Part shown: positions 8,467-17,688 of the stretch, piece after piece
How positions within the stretch are numbered: the stretch's first letter is position 1
How the letters are laid out: every line of letters starts with the position of its first letter
Source of the DNA: Oscillochloris sp.
GTDB taxonomy: Bacteria > Chloroflexota > Chloroflexia > Chloroflexales > Chloroflexaceae
NCBI GenBank assembly: GCA_012032775.1
Contig: JAAUQO010000015.1
Coordinates: 1-49,921, forward strand
Direction: 5' to 3'
Length of the DNA stretch: 49,921 nucleotides
Notes under the pieces: generated by a model
What the model was told of the DNA's origin: nothing
Databases searched by the model: none
Seen by the model: the letters and a program-made list of their open reading frames with translations, nothing else
Position numbers and translations under genes: made by a program

Positions 8467-10626
8467 GGCGTGTTTGATTCCAACGACAGGTAGCGCTCGA
8501 TAGGCAACGGCAGTGCAGATTGCGGGTAGCCGAGGACGCGTGGTTTTACCAATACCCGTTGCAACGGATGGCTCAAAACAATGATTCCCGCGTCGGCGAT
8601 GACGTTCTGCTCGATTGTACGATAAAGAGCCAATCTACGCGAATGATCGTCTTCGCGGCGCGCCTGCGCCAGTAGTTCGTCCAGTTCCGGGCTTGCATAC
8701 CCGCTGCGCAGCGGCGACTCGTTGCGGAAGAGCGGATCGACCATGGCTGCCGGATCGGGGTAACCGGCGCACCAGGTGCGCAACGCCAGTCGCCCACCGT
8801 CGGCCGGTACACGCGATTGATCCTGGCCGGGCGTTATCTGGACAACGCGGATTGTTACGCCCAGCACCTCGCGCCAGAGCCGCACCAGGGCGCCAACCTC
8901 AGGTCCGAGTTCGCCGCCGTAACCCTGGGCGGTCAGCGTAATCGCCGGTAAATTTGCCGGCCCGCCATAGGCCGAGTCGGCGAGGAGTTGCTGCGCCGTT
9001 GTCGAGTTTGCGATCACAGCGCTAAATTCAGCGTTGTAACCGGGTAATGCCGGCGGGTACAAGCCACGAGCCGTGATTGCCTCTTCGCCGAGGGCGAGAC
9101 TACGATAGCGCTCGGTGTCGATCGCGGTGGCAAATGCGCGTCGCACCTGCGGATCGTCGAACGGCGGGCGACTGGTATCGATCGCCACGAACGAGGTGCA
9201 AAGGCCCGGCGCAGCAAACAATTCGCCCGCCACCGGATCACCCGGATCGGCGGCCCGATCGGCATCGGCCGCACCCAGGCGCGCAATATCGACATAATCG
9301 AATTCATAAAGCCCGAACGCACCTGCGCCATAGAGTCGGTAGACGATGTAGCGAATCGCCGGTTGCGGGCCGTAAAAGCGATCGAAACGCTCAAGCAGCG
9401 CGTACTCGCCCGCCACCCGCCGGCTGAGACGGTACGGCCCGCTGCCGTTCGGCGTCAGGTACCATTCAGGCCCGGATTCGACATCGGCTTGATCGACGAT
9501 CATGGTCGGCGAGGTGGTGAGTTGCTGCAAGAATGCCGGACGCGGTTCGCGCAAGCTCACTTCCAGCGTGCGTTCGTTGAGCGCATGCAAACCGCTGATC
9601 GTCTCGGATTCGCCGGCCAGATACGCCTCGGCGCCAACAATATCGATCAATGCGTCTACCGCCGATGAACTGCCGCCCGACATACGAATGGCCCGCTCCC
9701 AACTGTAGATCACATCGGCTGCCGTCAGCCGTCGTCCATCGTGGAAGCGCGCATTCGGCTGGAGGGCAAATGTATAGACAGTTCCGTCGGCGCTGATACT
9801 CCAGCCCTCGGCGAGATCCGGCGCCAGGGTTTGCGCGGGTGTGAATTGAACCAAACTGCTGAACAATCCGGCGTAGCCGCCGCCAAGGGCCGGATCGTGC
9901 TCCTGTGCAGCGTCGCTATCCTGATCGACCAGCACCAGAGCTTCGTCGCGGCTGACACCGCCGGCCCGTTGCGGGCTGAGGCGCATGCTTTTCGCAATCG
10001 TCTCCAGCGTCTCATACTCACGTTCGTAGATCACAGTGGCGCAGTACGTCATCAGGGTTACCAGCCGCGAGCCTTCAACGGCAGTCACCATCAGGATGTA
10101 GATCGGCACGCCGTTGATCGCAGCCACGTATTCACTGGCCCATGCCGGCCGGCCGTCGTTGAGCGGCCAGGGCTGATCGCCGAGCCATTCAACATCATCG
10201 AACCAGCCGTAGACTTGATCGTGAACCGACTCAGATGCCGCCACCAGATCGCGGTCTGTCGGGCGTAATGATTGATACACTACGGCGTAGGCAGTCTCAT
10301 TCGGGTTAATCAAGAGCGCCAATGTACCCAGCTCAGTTGCGCTTTCATCAAGCCGCCAGTTGGTTGGATAATCGAGCGCCAACCCGCCCTCGCTGCTCTC
10401 CAGCCGACCGGGACGAGCGCGTTGGATCGGCACGGCGGTGGCGGTCGGCAGGGCCGGGGTGGGCAACGGACCGGCGGTAGCAGTTGGTGGTGCGAGGGGT
10501 TGGGCTTGGCGGTGCGACCGGCGCCGATCCGGATGCAGTTTGTTGGGTCGGCTGCGGGCCGGCACAACCGGTGATCAGAAAGATCAGCAGCAACCAGAAG
10601 GCGGCAGAGCGGAATGAACGGCTCAT
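8463..10626 (-). CDS. Solute-binding lipoprotein (SBP_bac_5) with extra N-terminal domain (frameshifted)
   Basis: The reconstructed product is about 720 residues. ATG 10626 opens a lipoprotein signal (MSRSFRS, hydrophobic core, LITGCAG lipobox) and a Pro/Thr linker, then the frame breaks. Removing one base in the GGGG/GGG runs near 10496-10504 joins it to the long frame (8463-10565). Residues of about 75-225 form a small alpha/beta domain (LALDYPTNW ... TLMTYC) resembling PsbP/DcrB-like domains. The rest is a family 5 oligopeptide-binding protein (APDLAEGW, RFHDGRRLTAADVIYSWERA, RTWCAGYPDP). No permease or ATPase genes are nearby, so it is an orphan receptor. It overlaps the peptidase gene upstream and the TPR gene downstream by ATGA, implying coupled translation. 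Confidence 0.82.
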
Positions 10627-11993
10627 TTGCGTCCTCGCAGACTGTGCTCAGTGCGGTATGATGCCGCCAATTGCCAACCGGCGTAACCACTCAACCCGGA
10701 GCCGATCAGGAAGACAATGACTGCGATCAGCAGTGGAAGAAACGGCGGGGCCGCCACAGGCGCGGTGATCGGTTGCGTCTCGGGGACGACAGCCACAGCC
10801 GGAGTTGTTGGTACAGCAGTCGGCAGCACTGTCGGCACCGGCATGCGCCCGATGGCAACCGCTTCGAGCGGTGCAATGGTGGCAACAACGGTCGGCTGAG
10901 GTATGAGCGGCGGCCGTTCGGAAGCACCGACAGCGGCGCGCCAACGGACATCAAGACCATTCTGGTCGAAGCCGTAGATCTGTACCATTGCCGCATCGAT
11001 CGTGCTGCCGTTGCTGATCGCGGTGAACAAGGCCAACAAGCGATCACGGCCAAATGTATCGATCAGGTAACGCACCATACTGTAACTTTGGGCGTAGGCG
11101 ATCCCGGCGCGCTCGGCATGGGCCGAGAAGGCGCCGCTGAGTGCGCGCGCGCCGAGCACCGTATCGGCGGTGATCGCCTCACGCAGCAAAATTTCCGAAC
11201 GTGGGTCGAGATCGCCCTCGTTATAGACGGCGATCCCTTCGTTCAGCCAGGTCGGCACAAGCCCACCGCATGGCCCGCCAAGTTGCCCGATCAGCAGGTG
11301 GGTCAATTCGTGAGTGATCGTGCTGCGGCCCCACTCGATAATTTCAGGGCTGATGCCGATAATCGTGATGTTATAGTCGGGAAAAGCGACGCCGCCGGCC
11401 CATCCCGGTGCGCCGAGCAATGCGGCCTGCATCGCTTCGCTATCGGCGTAGATGAAAAGATCGATCGGGCGATCCGGTTGCACGCCGATGAGCCCGGTGA
11501 GTTGACTAACCGCCCGAACGGCAGTTGCGTGCAAATCCTCGGCGAATGCCTGTTCACCCGCGTACCAATACAGATTCACGCCGCTGCGACTGATCTGCCG
11601 CCACTGGTCTGCGTCGGCCAGCCAGCGTACCTCGACGGTATCGCTTACCGCTGTGCCTTCGCCGGTATCGACACGCCAGCGATACCAGATCGTGGCGCCG
11701 GGCGGCAGCGATCCGGAGGCGTTCATATCCCATGTCCAGGCGACATTACTGGGATTTTCGGGATCAGGTTGCGGCACCGCCAGTGCGATCACCTCATCGC
11801 CGCAGGTACGCCGCAGCACACCGTATTCCAGCGTCACCTGTTCCGGGGTAACGCCGGGCGCAAGCTGAGCGCGAAACGTAATCAGTTCGGGAAAGTTGAT
11901 TTCGACGCCGCGATCACTGATCGGTGCGTCCTGGGATTGGAGCGGGAGGGGAATGAGCAGTAAGGGAAGGAGCAAAAGTAAAAGCAGGCGCAT
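10623..11993 (-). CDS. Secreted peptidase MA-like metalloprotease, membrane-anchored
   Basis: 456 residues with a Leu-rich signal peptide (1-20), an N-terminal beta domain, a gluzincin-type catalytic region with HELTH (about 228-232) followed by WLNEGIAVY with the expected third zinc ligand, then a Pro/Thr/Val-rich linker and a C-terminal transmembrane helix (PLLIAVIVFLIGSGL) with a short basic tail. The arrangement matches peptidase MA-like proteins common in Chloroflexota: extracellular and anchored at the C-terminus. It is the first gene of a four-gene operon. Its stop overlaps the start of the solute-binding lipoprotein by ATGA, so peptide generation and peptide binding may be linked (inference). 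The substrate is unknown. Confidence 0.85.
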   Translation of the reverse strand: MRLLLLLLLPLLLIPLPLQSQDAPISDRGVEINFPELITFRAQLAPGVTPEQVTLEYGVLRRTCGDEVIALAVPQPDPENPSNVAWTWDMNASGSLPPGATIWYRWRVDTGEGTAVSDTVEVRWLADADQWRQISRSGVNLYWYAGEQAFAEDLHATAVRAVSQLTGLIGVQPDRPIDLFIYADSEAMQAALLGAPGWAGGVAFPDYNITIIGISPEIIEWGRSTITHELTHLLIGQLGGPCGGLVPTWLNEGIAVYNEGDLDPRSEILLREAITADTVLGARALSGAFSAHAERAGIAYAQSYSMVRYLIDTFGRDRLLALFTAISNGSTIDAAMVQIYGFDQNGLDVRWRAAVGASERPPLIPQPTVVATIAPLEAVAIGRMPVPTVLPTAVPTTPAVAVVPETQPITAPVAAPPFLPLLIAVIVFLIGSGLSGYAGWQLAASYRTEHSLRGRK

Positions 11994-12092
11994 AAATGTT
12001 TCCGAGTGGGCGAGACCCGTAGCTATATGCTGAGTATAGATCCGTTATTGGCATCATACCAGGGTACAAACGTCCTACACTGGTATGTATTA

Positions 12093-12133
12093 GGCGTGAG
12101 GGCGTGAATGGAATGTCGTCACGCCCTCACGCC
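12093..12133 (-). terminator. 15-bp perfect hairpin between M42 and peptidase MA genes
   Basis: GGCGTGAGGGCGTGA (12093-12107) is perfectly complementary to 12119-12133, with an 11-nt loop. It starts 17 bp after the M42 stop on the minus strand and lies upstream of the peptidase MA operon. The T-tract is poor (TAATACATACC), so it may act as a terminator or an RNA-stabilising stem. Confidence 0.55.
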
Positions 12134-12149
12134 TGCATCCTGTATCCTG

Positions 12150-13223
12150 CTAGCCTTCCTTCAACTGCTGCACCGTCGCCGCGTCGAGGCGCCGGATCAC
12201 GGCGGTGAGCAGTTGTACCGACTGCTCGAAGTCGCGGCGGTGCATAATCGCGGTATTGGTGTGAATGTAGCGCACCGGGATCCCGAGCACAATCGAGGGT
12301 ACACCGGCGCCGAAGATATGCATGCGGCCGGCATCGGTGCCGCCGCCGGGCATCTTGTCGAATTGCAACGGCAGATTCTCGGCCTCGGCGGTTTCGATCA
12401 GCAAGTTACGCAAGCCCGTATGCGGGATCATGGAGCCGTCGTACAGCAAGATTACCGGCCCACCGCCAAGTTTGCCGGCAGCCTCGTCGGGGCCGACGCC
12501 GGGCATATCGCCGGCGATTCCGGTGTCGAGGGCGATGCCGATATCGGGTTGAATGATATTTGTGGTTGTGACCGCCCCACGCAACCCGACCTCTTCCTGA
12601 ACCGTGCCGACGGCATAAACTTCATTCGGGTGTGATCCGGCCTCCAGCCGGCGCACAGCTTCGATCGCCAATGCACAGCCGAAGCGGTTATCCCAGGCTT
12701 TCGCCATGAGCAGATCGGGGTTGCGCATCTGGCCAAACGGCCCGACCGGCACCACGGCATCGCCGGGGCGCACGCCCCAACTCTCGGCCTCGGCCCGCGA
12801 CTCAGCGCCGATGTCGATGAACATGGCGTTTTTATCCACCACCTTGTGGCGCTCGTCGGGGCTGAGAATATGAGGCGGCTTTGAACCGATCACTCCGACA
12901 ATCGGCCCATCGCGGGTGATCACCTCAACCCGATGGGCCAGCATCACTTGCTCCCACCAACCGCCGAGAGTTTGAAACTTCAGGTAGCCTTCATCGGTGA
13001 TACGGGTCACCATAAAGCCGATCTCATCCAGGTGGCCGGCGACCATGATCTTCGGGCCGCCCTCTACCCCAACTTTACGCCCGATCACACTGCCGAGATT
13101 GTCGGTGATAATCGTGCCGTGTGGCTCCAGGTAGCGGCGCATCACCTTGCGTACCGCCGTTTCCTGGCCGGGCACGCCCGGCGCTTCAGCCAGATCCTTC
13201 AGCATCTGCAACGTCTCGTCCAT
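12150..13223 (-). CDS. M42 family aminopeptidase (glutamyl aminopeptidase/FrvX type)
   Basis: 357 residues from ATG 13223, which has AAAGGA 10 nt upstream; a longer frame to 13274 would overlap the CCA gene and lacks support. It is a cytosolic dinuclear metallopeptidase removing N-terminal residues from peptides, usually as a large tetrahedral assembly. Metal and catalytic residues are visible: His64 in AGHLDEIG, bridging Asp178 in WDNRFG, the Glu pair 210-211 in EEVGLRG, Asp233 in ALDTG, and a late RYIHT histidine. The length is normal for the family. It follows the CCA-adding enzyme by 14 bp and probably shares its transcript. Family members differ in preference (Glu/Asp, Lys, hydrophobic), so specificity is open. 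Confidence 0.9.
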   Translation of the reverse strand: MDETLQMLKDLAEAPGVPGQETAVRKVMRRYLEPHGTIITDNLGSVIGRKVGVEGGPKIMVAGHLDEIGFMVTRITDEGYLKFQTLGGWWEQVMLAHRVEVITRDGPIVGVIGSKPPHILSPDERHKVVDKNAMFIDIGAESRAEAESWGVRPGDAVVPVGPFGQMRNPDLLMAKAWDNRFGCALAIEAVRRLEAGSHPNEVYAVGTVQEEVGLRGAVTTTNIIQPDIGIALDTGIAGDMPGVGPDEAAGKLGGGPVILLYDGSMIPHTGLRNLLIETAEAENLPLQFDKMPGGGTDAGRMHIFGAGVPSIVLGIPVRYIHTNTAIMHRRDFEQSVQLLTAVIRRLDAATVQQLKEG

Positions 13224-13237
13224 ACTGGTGGATTCCT

Positions 13238-14539
13238 TTACAACAACGGTTCTTCCAACCTTCGCCGTACCCATGTTTCGGCATCAGAACGACCGGCGAT
13301 CAGGCCATCAAGGGTTGCCGAGCGCAATTCATCGAGTAGACGGCCCATTGCGGGGCCTGGTGCAACGCCCAATCGCCGCAGATCATTCCCGTCGAGCGGG
13401 GCGCGGATGTGACGCAGGTGGCGCAAGTACGCTGCTGCCGCCAAGCCGACGCCGCCGGGTTCCGCGTAGTGTAGCACAGCGATTGTTGCTGCGCCGAAGG
13501 GCCTGAGCAAGCGTGTAATTGCGCTGGCTGTGGTGCTGCGTTCAAGATCAGGCAGCAGTGGTTGTAATGCGTCTAGCTGATGCAGCAGATCGGCCGATCC
13601 GCTCGGCAGCGGGTAACGCCGGGCAATAGTCGCACGTTCGGCGGGGCTGAGATCATACATCAGCAAGCCCAACCAGATCAAGCTATGGGCCACAGCATCC
13701 AGCGGCGGCTCGGTATCGATCCGAAAACGAGCGCAGCGGGCCTGCAAGGCAGCGCTGCTTTGCAAACCGGGCAAGATCTGCGGCGTCACGCCCCAGGTAT
13801 CGGCCAGCGCCAAGACCTCGTTGGGTGCGGGTTCCTCCAGGGCAAGGCACAACTCGCCGAGGATGCGTTCGGGCGTGAGCAATTGAAGATAGCCGGCAGC
13901 AAGGGCGGCTTGAATCTGGGCCTGACTTGCCGGATCGGGCGTGAAGCGCAGGCGGGCCGCCAGGCGCAATCCGCGCAGCAGCCGGGTTGGATCATCGCGC
14001 AAACTGGCTTCATGCAGCAGACGCAAGCGCCCGGCGGACAGGTCGGCACGTCCGTCGAAGGGGTCAAAGATCGGGCCGGCGCGCAGCGCGCCGTTATCGG
14101 GAAGCAGCGCGAGTGCGATCGCATTTACGCTGAAGTCGCGCCGGATCAAGTCGGCCTCGATCGGGGCCGGCGCAACCTCGGGCAACATCGCCGGACGCGG
14201 GTAATGTTCGACGCGGGTACGGGCAAGATCAAAGGTGTGAGCGCCGGCCTGAAGCGAGGCGGTGCCGAATGCATCGTGGCGGGCGATCAGGCGCCCACCC
14301 AGGGCCGCAGCCAATTCGTCGGCCAAGGCTGCGACATCACCCTCAACCGCCAGATCGATATCGCGACCGAACGGCACGCCCAGCATCAGATCGCGAATGA
14401 TCCCGCCCACCATCCAGAGTTGTGCATTATGCGCCGCACCAACCGCCGCCGCTTGCGCCAACAATCCGCGCAACGACACCGGCAGCGCATCGAGCAACAA
14501 CGAGGGTTCACGCATATGCTTGACAGCCGCTAGGTTCAA
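13238..14539 (-). CDS. CCA-adding tRNA nucleotidyltransferase/poly(A) polymerase family
   Basis: About 433 residues of the class II nucleotidyltransferase family that builds or repairs the tRNA 3' CCA. Motifs in order: VGGIIRDLMLG (44-54), the catalytic DID at 60-62, RRDFSVNAIA, a DPFDGRADL loop, and DDPTRLLRGLRLAARL of the nucleotide-selecting neck. The C-terminal half is a helical tRNA-binding region without an HD domain signature. Whether it adds CCA, A only or C only cannot be decided from sequence alone. It is divergent from tRNA-Val, which already encodes CCA, so a repair role would suffice for that tRNA. ATG 14515 (MREPSLLL) is a possible later start. Confidence 0.88.
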   Translation of the reverse strand: MNLAAVKHMREPSLLLDALPVSLRGLLAQAAAVGAAHNAQLWMVGGIIRDLMLGVPFGRDIDLAVEGDVAALADELAAALGGRLIARHDAFGTASLQAGAHTFDLARTRVEHYPRPAMLPEVAPAPIEADLIRRDFSVNAIALALLPDNGALRAGPIFDPFDGRADLSAGRLRLLHEASLRDDPTRLLRGLRLAARLRFTPDPASQAQIQAALAAGYLQLLTPERILGELCLALEEPAPNEVLALADTWGVTPQILPGLQSSAALQARCARFRIDTEPPLDAVAHSLIWLGLLMYDLSPAERATIARRYPLPSGSADLLHQLDALQPLLPDLERSTTASAITRLLRPFGAATIAVLHYAEPGGVGLAAAAYLRHLRHIRAPLDGNDLRRLGVAPGPAMGRLLDELRSATLDGLIAGRSDAETWVRRRLEEPLL

Positions 14540-14561
14540 TGTTAGGATAAGCGCGATTTAC

Positions 14562-14638
14562 GGGCGATTAGCTCAGTTGGTTAGAGCGCCACGTTGACAT
14601 CGTGGAGGTCAGTGGTTCGAATCCACTATCGCCCACCA
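14562..14638 (+). tRNA. tRNA-Val (GAC)
   Basis: A complete cloverleaf of 77 nt. Acceptor arms GGGCGAT and ATCGCCC pair fully. The D arm reads GCTCAGTTGGTTAGAGC. The anticodon stem CCACG/CGTGG closes the loop TTGACAT with anticodon GAC at 14596-14598. The T arm has TTCGAAT. Discriminator A is followed by an encoded CCA (14636-14638). Confidence 0.97.
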
Positions 14639-14689
14639 GCGAATTGTACCACGCCAATCGGCTCTATCGATTGATGAAGAAACCCCATA

Positions 14690-15628
14690 GTGGTACCTCA
14701 ACGCCTCTCACTCGTAACAGTTGCGCTCATTAGTCTTGCCGTTGTGTTGCTGTCGGCCATTCTGGTGCAGACGGCGCGCAGTGCCGACCGTGGGCCGATC
14801 AGTTGTCCCAACGGTAGAACAGTATTTCTTGAAGGATCGGCTACGCCCGGTTCTTCGCTGATCAGCTATTTCGCCGGCAAACCCGTCGGCGGCGGCAGTG
14901 CCGGTACAAATGGTCAGTATCGGATCCCGCTGCGCGCCCAGGAGCGCCCCGGCATTTATGATGTCGAGGTTCGGCTGCGTGAAACGCGGGCATTGGTCGA
15001 TCGCTTCCAGTGTTATGTCGATGTTCCGTTGGCAGAGGCGCCCACTGCGACCCCTGAGATCGTGGTTACAGCGGCGCCGCAACCAACCACTGGAGTGCCG
15101 TCCGGCAGCCCGACCGTAACTGCGACCAGTGCGGCAAGCGGTGCAGCTCCATCAGCTACTACCGCAGCCGGCGCAAATACCACAACCACAGTTACAACGA
15201 GCACTACCGCCACAACCCGGCCAAATGGTTCGCCCACCACCAGGGCGACTGCGAGTACAACTCCGACGGTGCGCCCGACGAATGTGATCGTTGAGGGTGA
15301 GGTTGAGATTATCGAGGTTGCCTACAGCGATCCGGACTTCCCCGAAGAAGAGTATGTGCAGATTGTGAACGGCGGTGAGAACGATCTCGATATCGCCGGT
15401 TGGAAGCTGATCAACGCCACTCGCTCGGATAAACCAACCTATACCTTCCCGCGCTACACATTCTTGTCCGGCAATGTCGTGCTTGTGTGGACCGGCGAGG
15501 GTAATGACGATCTCTCGATCGGCGATTTCTACTGGGATCGCGACGAGAGTGTCTGGTCGGTCGGTGATGTGGCCGAGTTGCGCGATCCCGCGAACCGCTT
15601 GATCGATACATTCACCGTCAGCGACTGA
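14690..15628 (+). CDS. Exported lamin-tail-domain (LTD) protein with Thr-rich linker
   Basis: About 312 residues. Residues 8-30 are a hydrophobic signal or anchor segment, and 38-110 a small beta domain with a Cys pair resembling carbohydrate-binding or Ig-like folds. About 115-205 is an extremely Thr/Ala/Pro-rich linker, suited to O-glycosylation. The C-terminus (about 205-312) matches the lamin tail domain: IIEVAYSDPDFPEEEYVQIVN, DIAGWKL, YTFPRYTFLSGN, GDVAELRD. LTDs occur in secreted bacterial nucleases and surface proteins, but no catalytic domain is present here, so binding or attachment is likely. The start is GTG 14690 without a strong Shine-Dalgarno. It lies 51 bp after tRNA-Val and 44 bp before the epimerase gene. 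Confidence 0.8.
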   Translation: MVPQRLSLVTVALISLAVVLLSAILVQTARSADRGPISCPNGRTVFLEGSATPGSSLISYFAGKPVGGGSAGTNGQYRIPLRAQERPGIYDVEVRLRETRALVDRFQCYVDVPLAEAPTATPEIVVTAAPQPTTGVPSGSPTVTATSAASGAAPSATTAAGANTTTTVTTSTTATTRPNGSPTTRATASTTPTVRPTNVIVEGEVEIIEVAYSDPDFPEEEYVQIVNGGENDLDIAGWKLINATRSDKPTYTFPRYTFLSGNVVLVWTGEGNDDLSIGDFYWDRDESVWSVGDVAELRDPANRLIDTFTVSD

Positions 15629-15672
15629 TGGTATGATGCACGCAGGTTTTCTGCTCAGTTCGGAGAGCAACA

Positions 15673-16632
15673 GTGCGTGTTTTTGTTACCGGTGTCACCG
15701 GCCCTGTCGGTAGCTTTCTGGTCGATTACCTACTGACCATCCCCGATCTTGAAGTTCATATTTTTAAGCGCTGGCGCAGCGACCCACGCCCGATCGAGCA
15801 TTTTCTCGATCGGGTTGTGCTGCATGAGGGCGATGTCGAGGATGCGTTTGCGCTCGATACTGCTATTGCCGCCGCACAGCCCGACCGGGTGTTCCATCTG
15901 GCCGCCCAGAGTTACCCGAGCGCCTCGTGGACGGCGCCGGTGTTGACGATGCGGGCGAATGTCGAGGGGACGTTGAACCTGCTGGAAGCGGTGCGGCGGC
16001 ATGTGCCGCAGGCCCGTCTGCATATTGCCGGTACCAGCGCCGAGTATGGTTGGGTCGGCCCCGACGAAGTGCCGATCCGCGAGGATCGGCCGCTGCGCCC
16101 GGCCAGTCCCTATGGCGTCAGCAAGGTTGCCGCCGAGTTAAGCGGCTTGCAGTACCACGATAGTTTCGGCCTGCATGTACTTGTTACGCGCTCGTTTAAC
16201 CACGTTGGGCCGCGCCAGGGTGATCGCTGCTCGATCCAGACATTCTGCCGCCAGATGGCCTTGATCGAAGCCGAGCGTCAGGAGCCGGTATTGTATGTCG
16301 GTAATCTGGAAGCGCGGCGCGATTTTACGCATACCCGTGATGTCGCGCGGGCGCTCTGGTTGCTGCTTGAACACGGCACGCCCGGTACGGTCTACAATCT
16401 TTGTTCCGGCAGCGCCACCCGGATCGGCGATATTGTCGAGATGGTAATTGCGCGTGGCCGGGTGCCGGTTGAAGTGCGGGTTGATCCGGCCCGTTTGCGC
16501 CCAAGCGATGAACCGATCCTGATGGGCGACAACAGCCGTTTGCGCGAGGCTACCGGCTGGGCGCCGACGATCGGCATGGAGCAGATCGTCGAGGAATTGC
16601 TCGCATACTGGCGCGAGCAGTTTAAGAAATAA
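15673..16632 (+). CDS. NAD(P)-dependent sugar epimerase/dehydratase (GMD/RMD-like SDR)
   Basis: 319 residues of the extended short-chain dehydrogenase family acting on nucleotide-sugars. The Rossmann motif TGVTGPVG is at residues 6-13, HLAAQS at 75-80, the TSAEYG active-site Ser/Thr region at 121-126, and the YxxxK pair is Tyr147/Lys151. RSFNHVGPRQ and RRDFTHTRDVARA later in the chain are typical of the GDP-mannose 4,6-dehydratase and GDP-4-keto-6-deoxymannose reductase branch. The exact substrate cannot be fixed, but a deoxyhexose pathway for envelope glycans fits. The start is GTG 15673 with CGGAGAG about 6 nt upstream. The rsmI gene follows 59 bp later. Confidence 0.87.
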   Translation: MRVFVTGVTGPVGSFLVDYLLTIPDLEVHIFKRWRSDPRPIEHFLDRVVLHEGDVEDAFALDTAIAAAQPDRVFHLAAQSYPSASWTAPVLTMRANVEGTLNLLEAVRRHVPQARLHIAGTSAEYGWVGPDEVPIREDRPLRPASPYGVSKVAAELSGLQYHDSFGLHVLVTRSFNHVGPRQGDRCSIQTFCRQMALIEAERQEPVLYVGNLEARRDFTHTRDVARALWLLLEHGTPGTVYNLCSGSATRIGDIVEMVIARGRVPVEVRVDPARLRPSDEPILMGDNSRLREATGWAPTIGMEQIVEELLAYWREQFKK

Positions 16633-16691
16633 GCCTGAGCCGTTGCGGATGGCTTTCCAGCAACGTCGCAAAACCAGCGATTATCTCCTGT

Positions 16692-17563
16692 ATGGGTACA
16701 CTTTTTATCGTCGCAACGCCGATCGGCAACCTGGAAGATATCACTTTGCGCGCATTACGGGTGCTGCGCGAGGTGCGGTTGATCGCGGCCGAGGATACGC
16801 GCCACACCCGTAAATTGCTCGATCACTACCAGATCACGACGCCCTGTACTTCATACCACGAGCATAACAAACTCGCTCGCCTCGACTATATTCTGGCGGC
16901 GCTGGCCGAAGGCGATGTGGCGCTTGTCTCCGATGCCGGTACGCCGGCGATCTCCGATCCCGGCTTCGAGCTTGTGACCGCCTGCATCGCCGCCGGTTTT
17001 ACGGTTGCGCCGATTCCCGGCCCATCAGCCCCTGTGGCCGCCCTTGTCTCGTCGGGGTTGCCCAGCGAACGCTTCGCCTATGTCGGGTTTTTGCCCCGGC
17101 GCAGCCCCGACCGGCGCGCACTCCTGGCCGATCTGGCCGATCTGTCGCTGACGCTGGTTTGCTTCGAGGCGCCGCACCGGCTGATCGACACGCTGACTGA
17201 TATGCTGGATCTGCTGGGCGATCGGCGGGCGGTTGCCGCCAACGATCTGACCAAGCGCTTTGAGGATGTGCGGCGCGGCACCGTGAGTGAATTGCTGCGC
17301 TACTTTAGCGATCAGCGGCCGCGTGGCGAGTATACGCTGGTGGTAGAGGGCCGGATCGGCAACTCTGAACGTAAACGCGACCGCCAACGGATCGTGGTTA
17401 CGGCTGATCCTGTGCCGCCGAGCGAGCCGAGATCGCACGTCGCTTGCGCCAGTGGCGCGATCAGGGCCACAATGGCAGCGCCGCCGCACGCGCCGTCGCC
17501 CGCGAACTCGGCTTGCAAAAAAGCATTGTCTATCAGGTCTGGTTGAGTTTAGGTGATGAATGA
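16692..17563 (+). CDS. rsmI: 16S rRNA (cytidine1402-2'-O)-methyltransferase RsmI (frameshifted near 3' end)
   Basis: A tetrapyrrole-methylase-fold SAM enzyme that 2'-O-methylates C1402 in the ribosomal P site. Diagnostic motifs are MGTLFIVATPIGNLEDITLR at the start, AAEDTRHTRKLL, YHEHNK, LVSDAGTPAISDPG and IPGPSAPVAAL, then LTKRFEDVRRG. The frame as written runs to 17546 with an implausible tail after about residue 242. Restoring one base between 17415 and 17428 gives AEIARRLRQWRDQGHNG and ends KSIVYQVWLSLGDE at the TGA at 17561, the usual RsmI C-terminal helix pair. The core enzyme is intact either way. It follows the epimerase gene by 59 bp. Confidence 0.9.
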
Positions 17564-17688
17564 GCGCTTGCCTGTGCCGCAACCGGGCCTATGTTCAACT
17601 GGCTTCAGGTTGGTTGAAAACAGCGGCACACAATCTGCACTAATTATTGTCGTGTCCGATCCACGATCTGTGTAAAGGAGACGACTGT

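Noticed and set aside
10671-11963. A 430-codon plus-strand frame opposite the peptidase MA gene
   Set aside because: No domain, shadow composition; the minus strand has a signal peptide, HELTH and a membrane helix.
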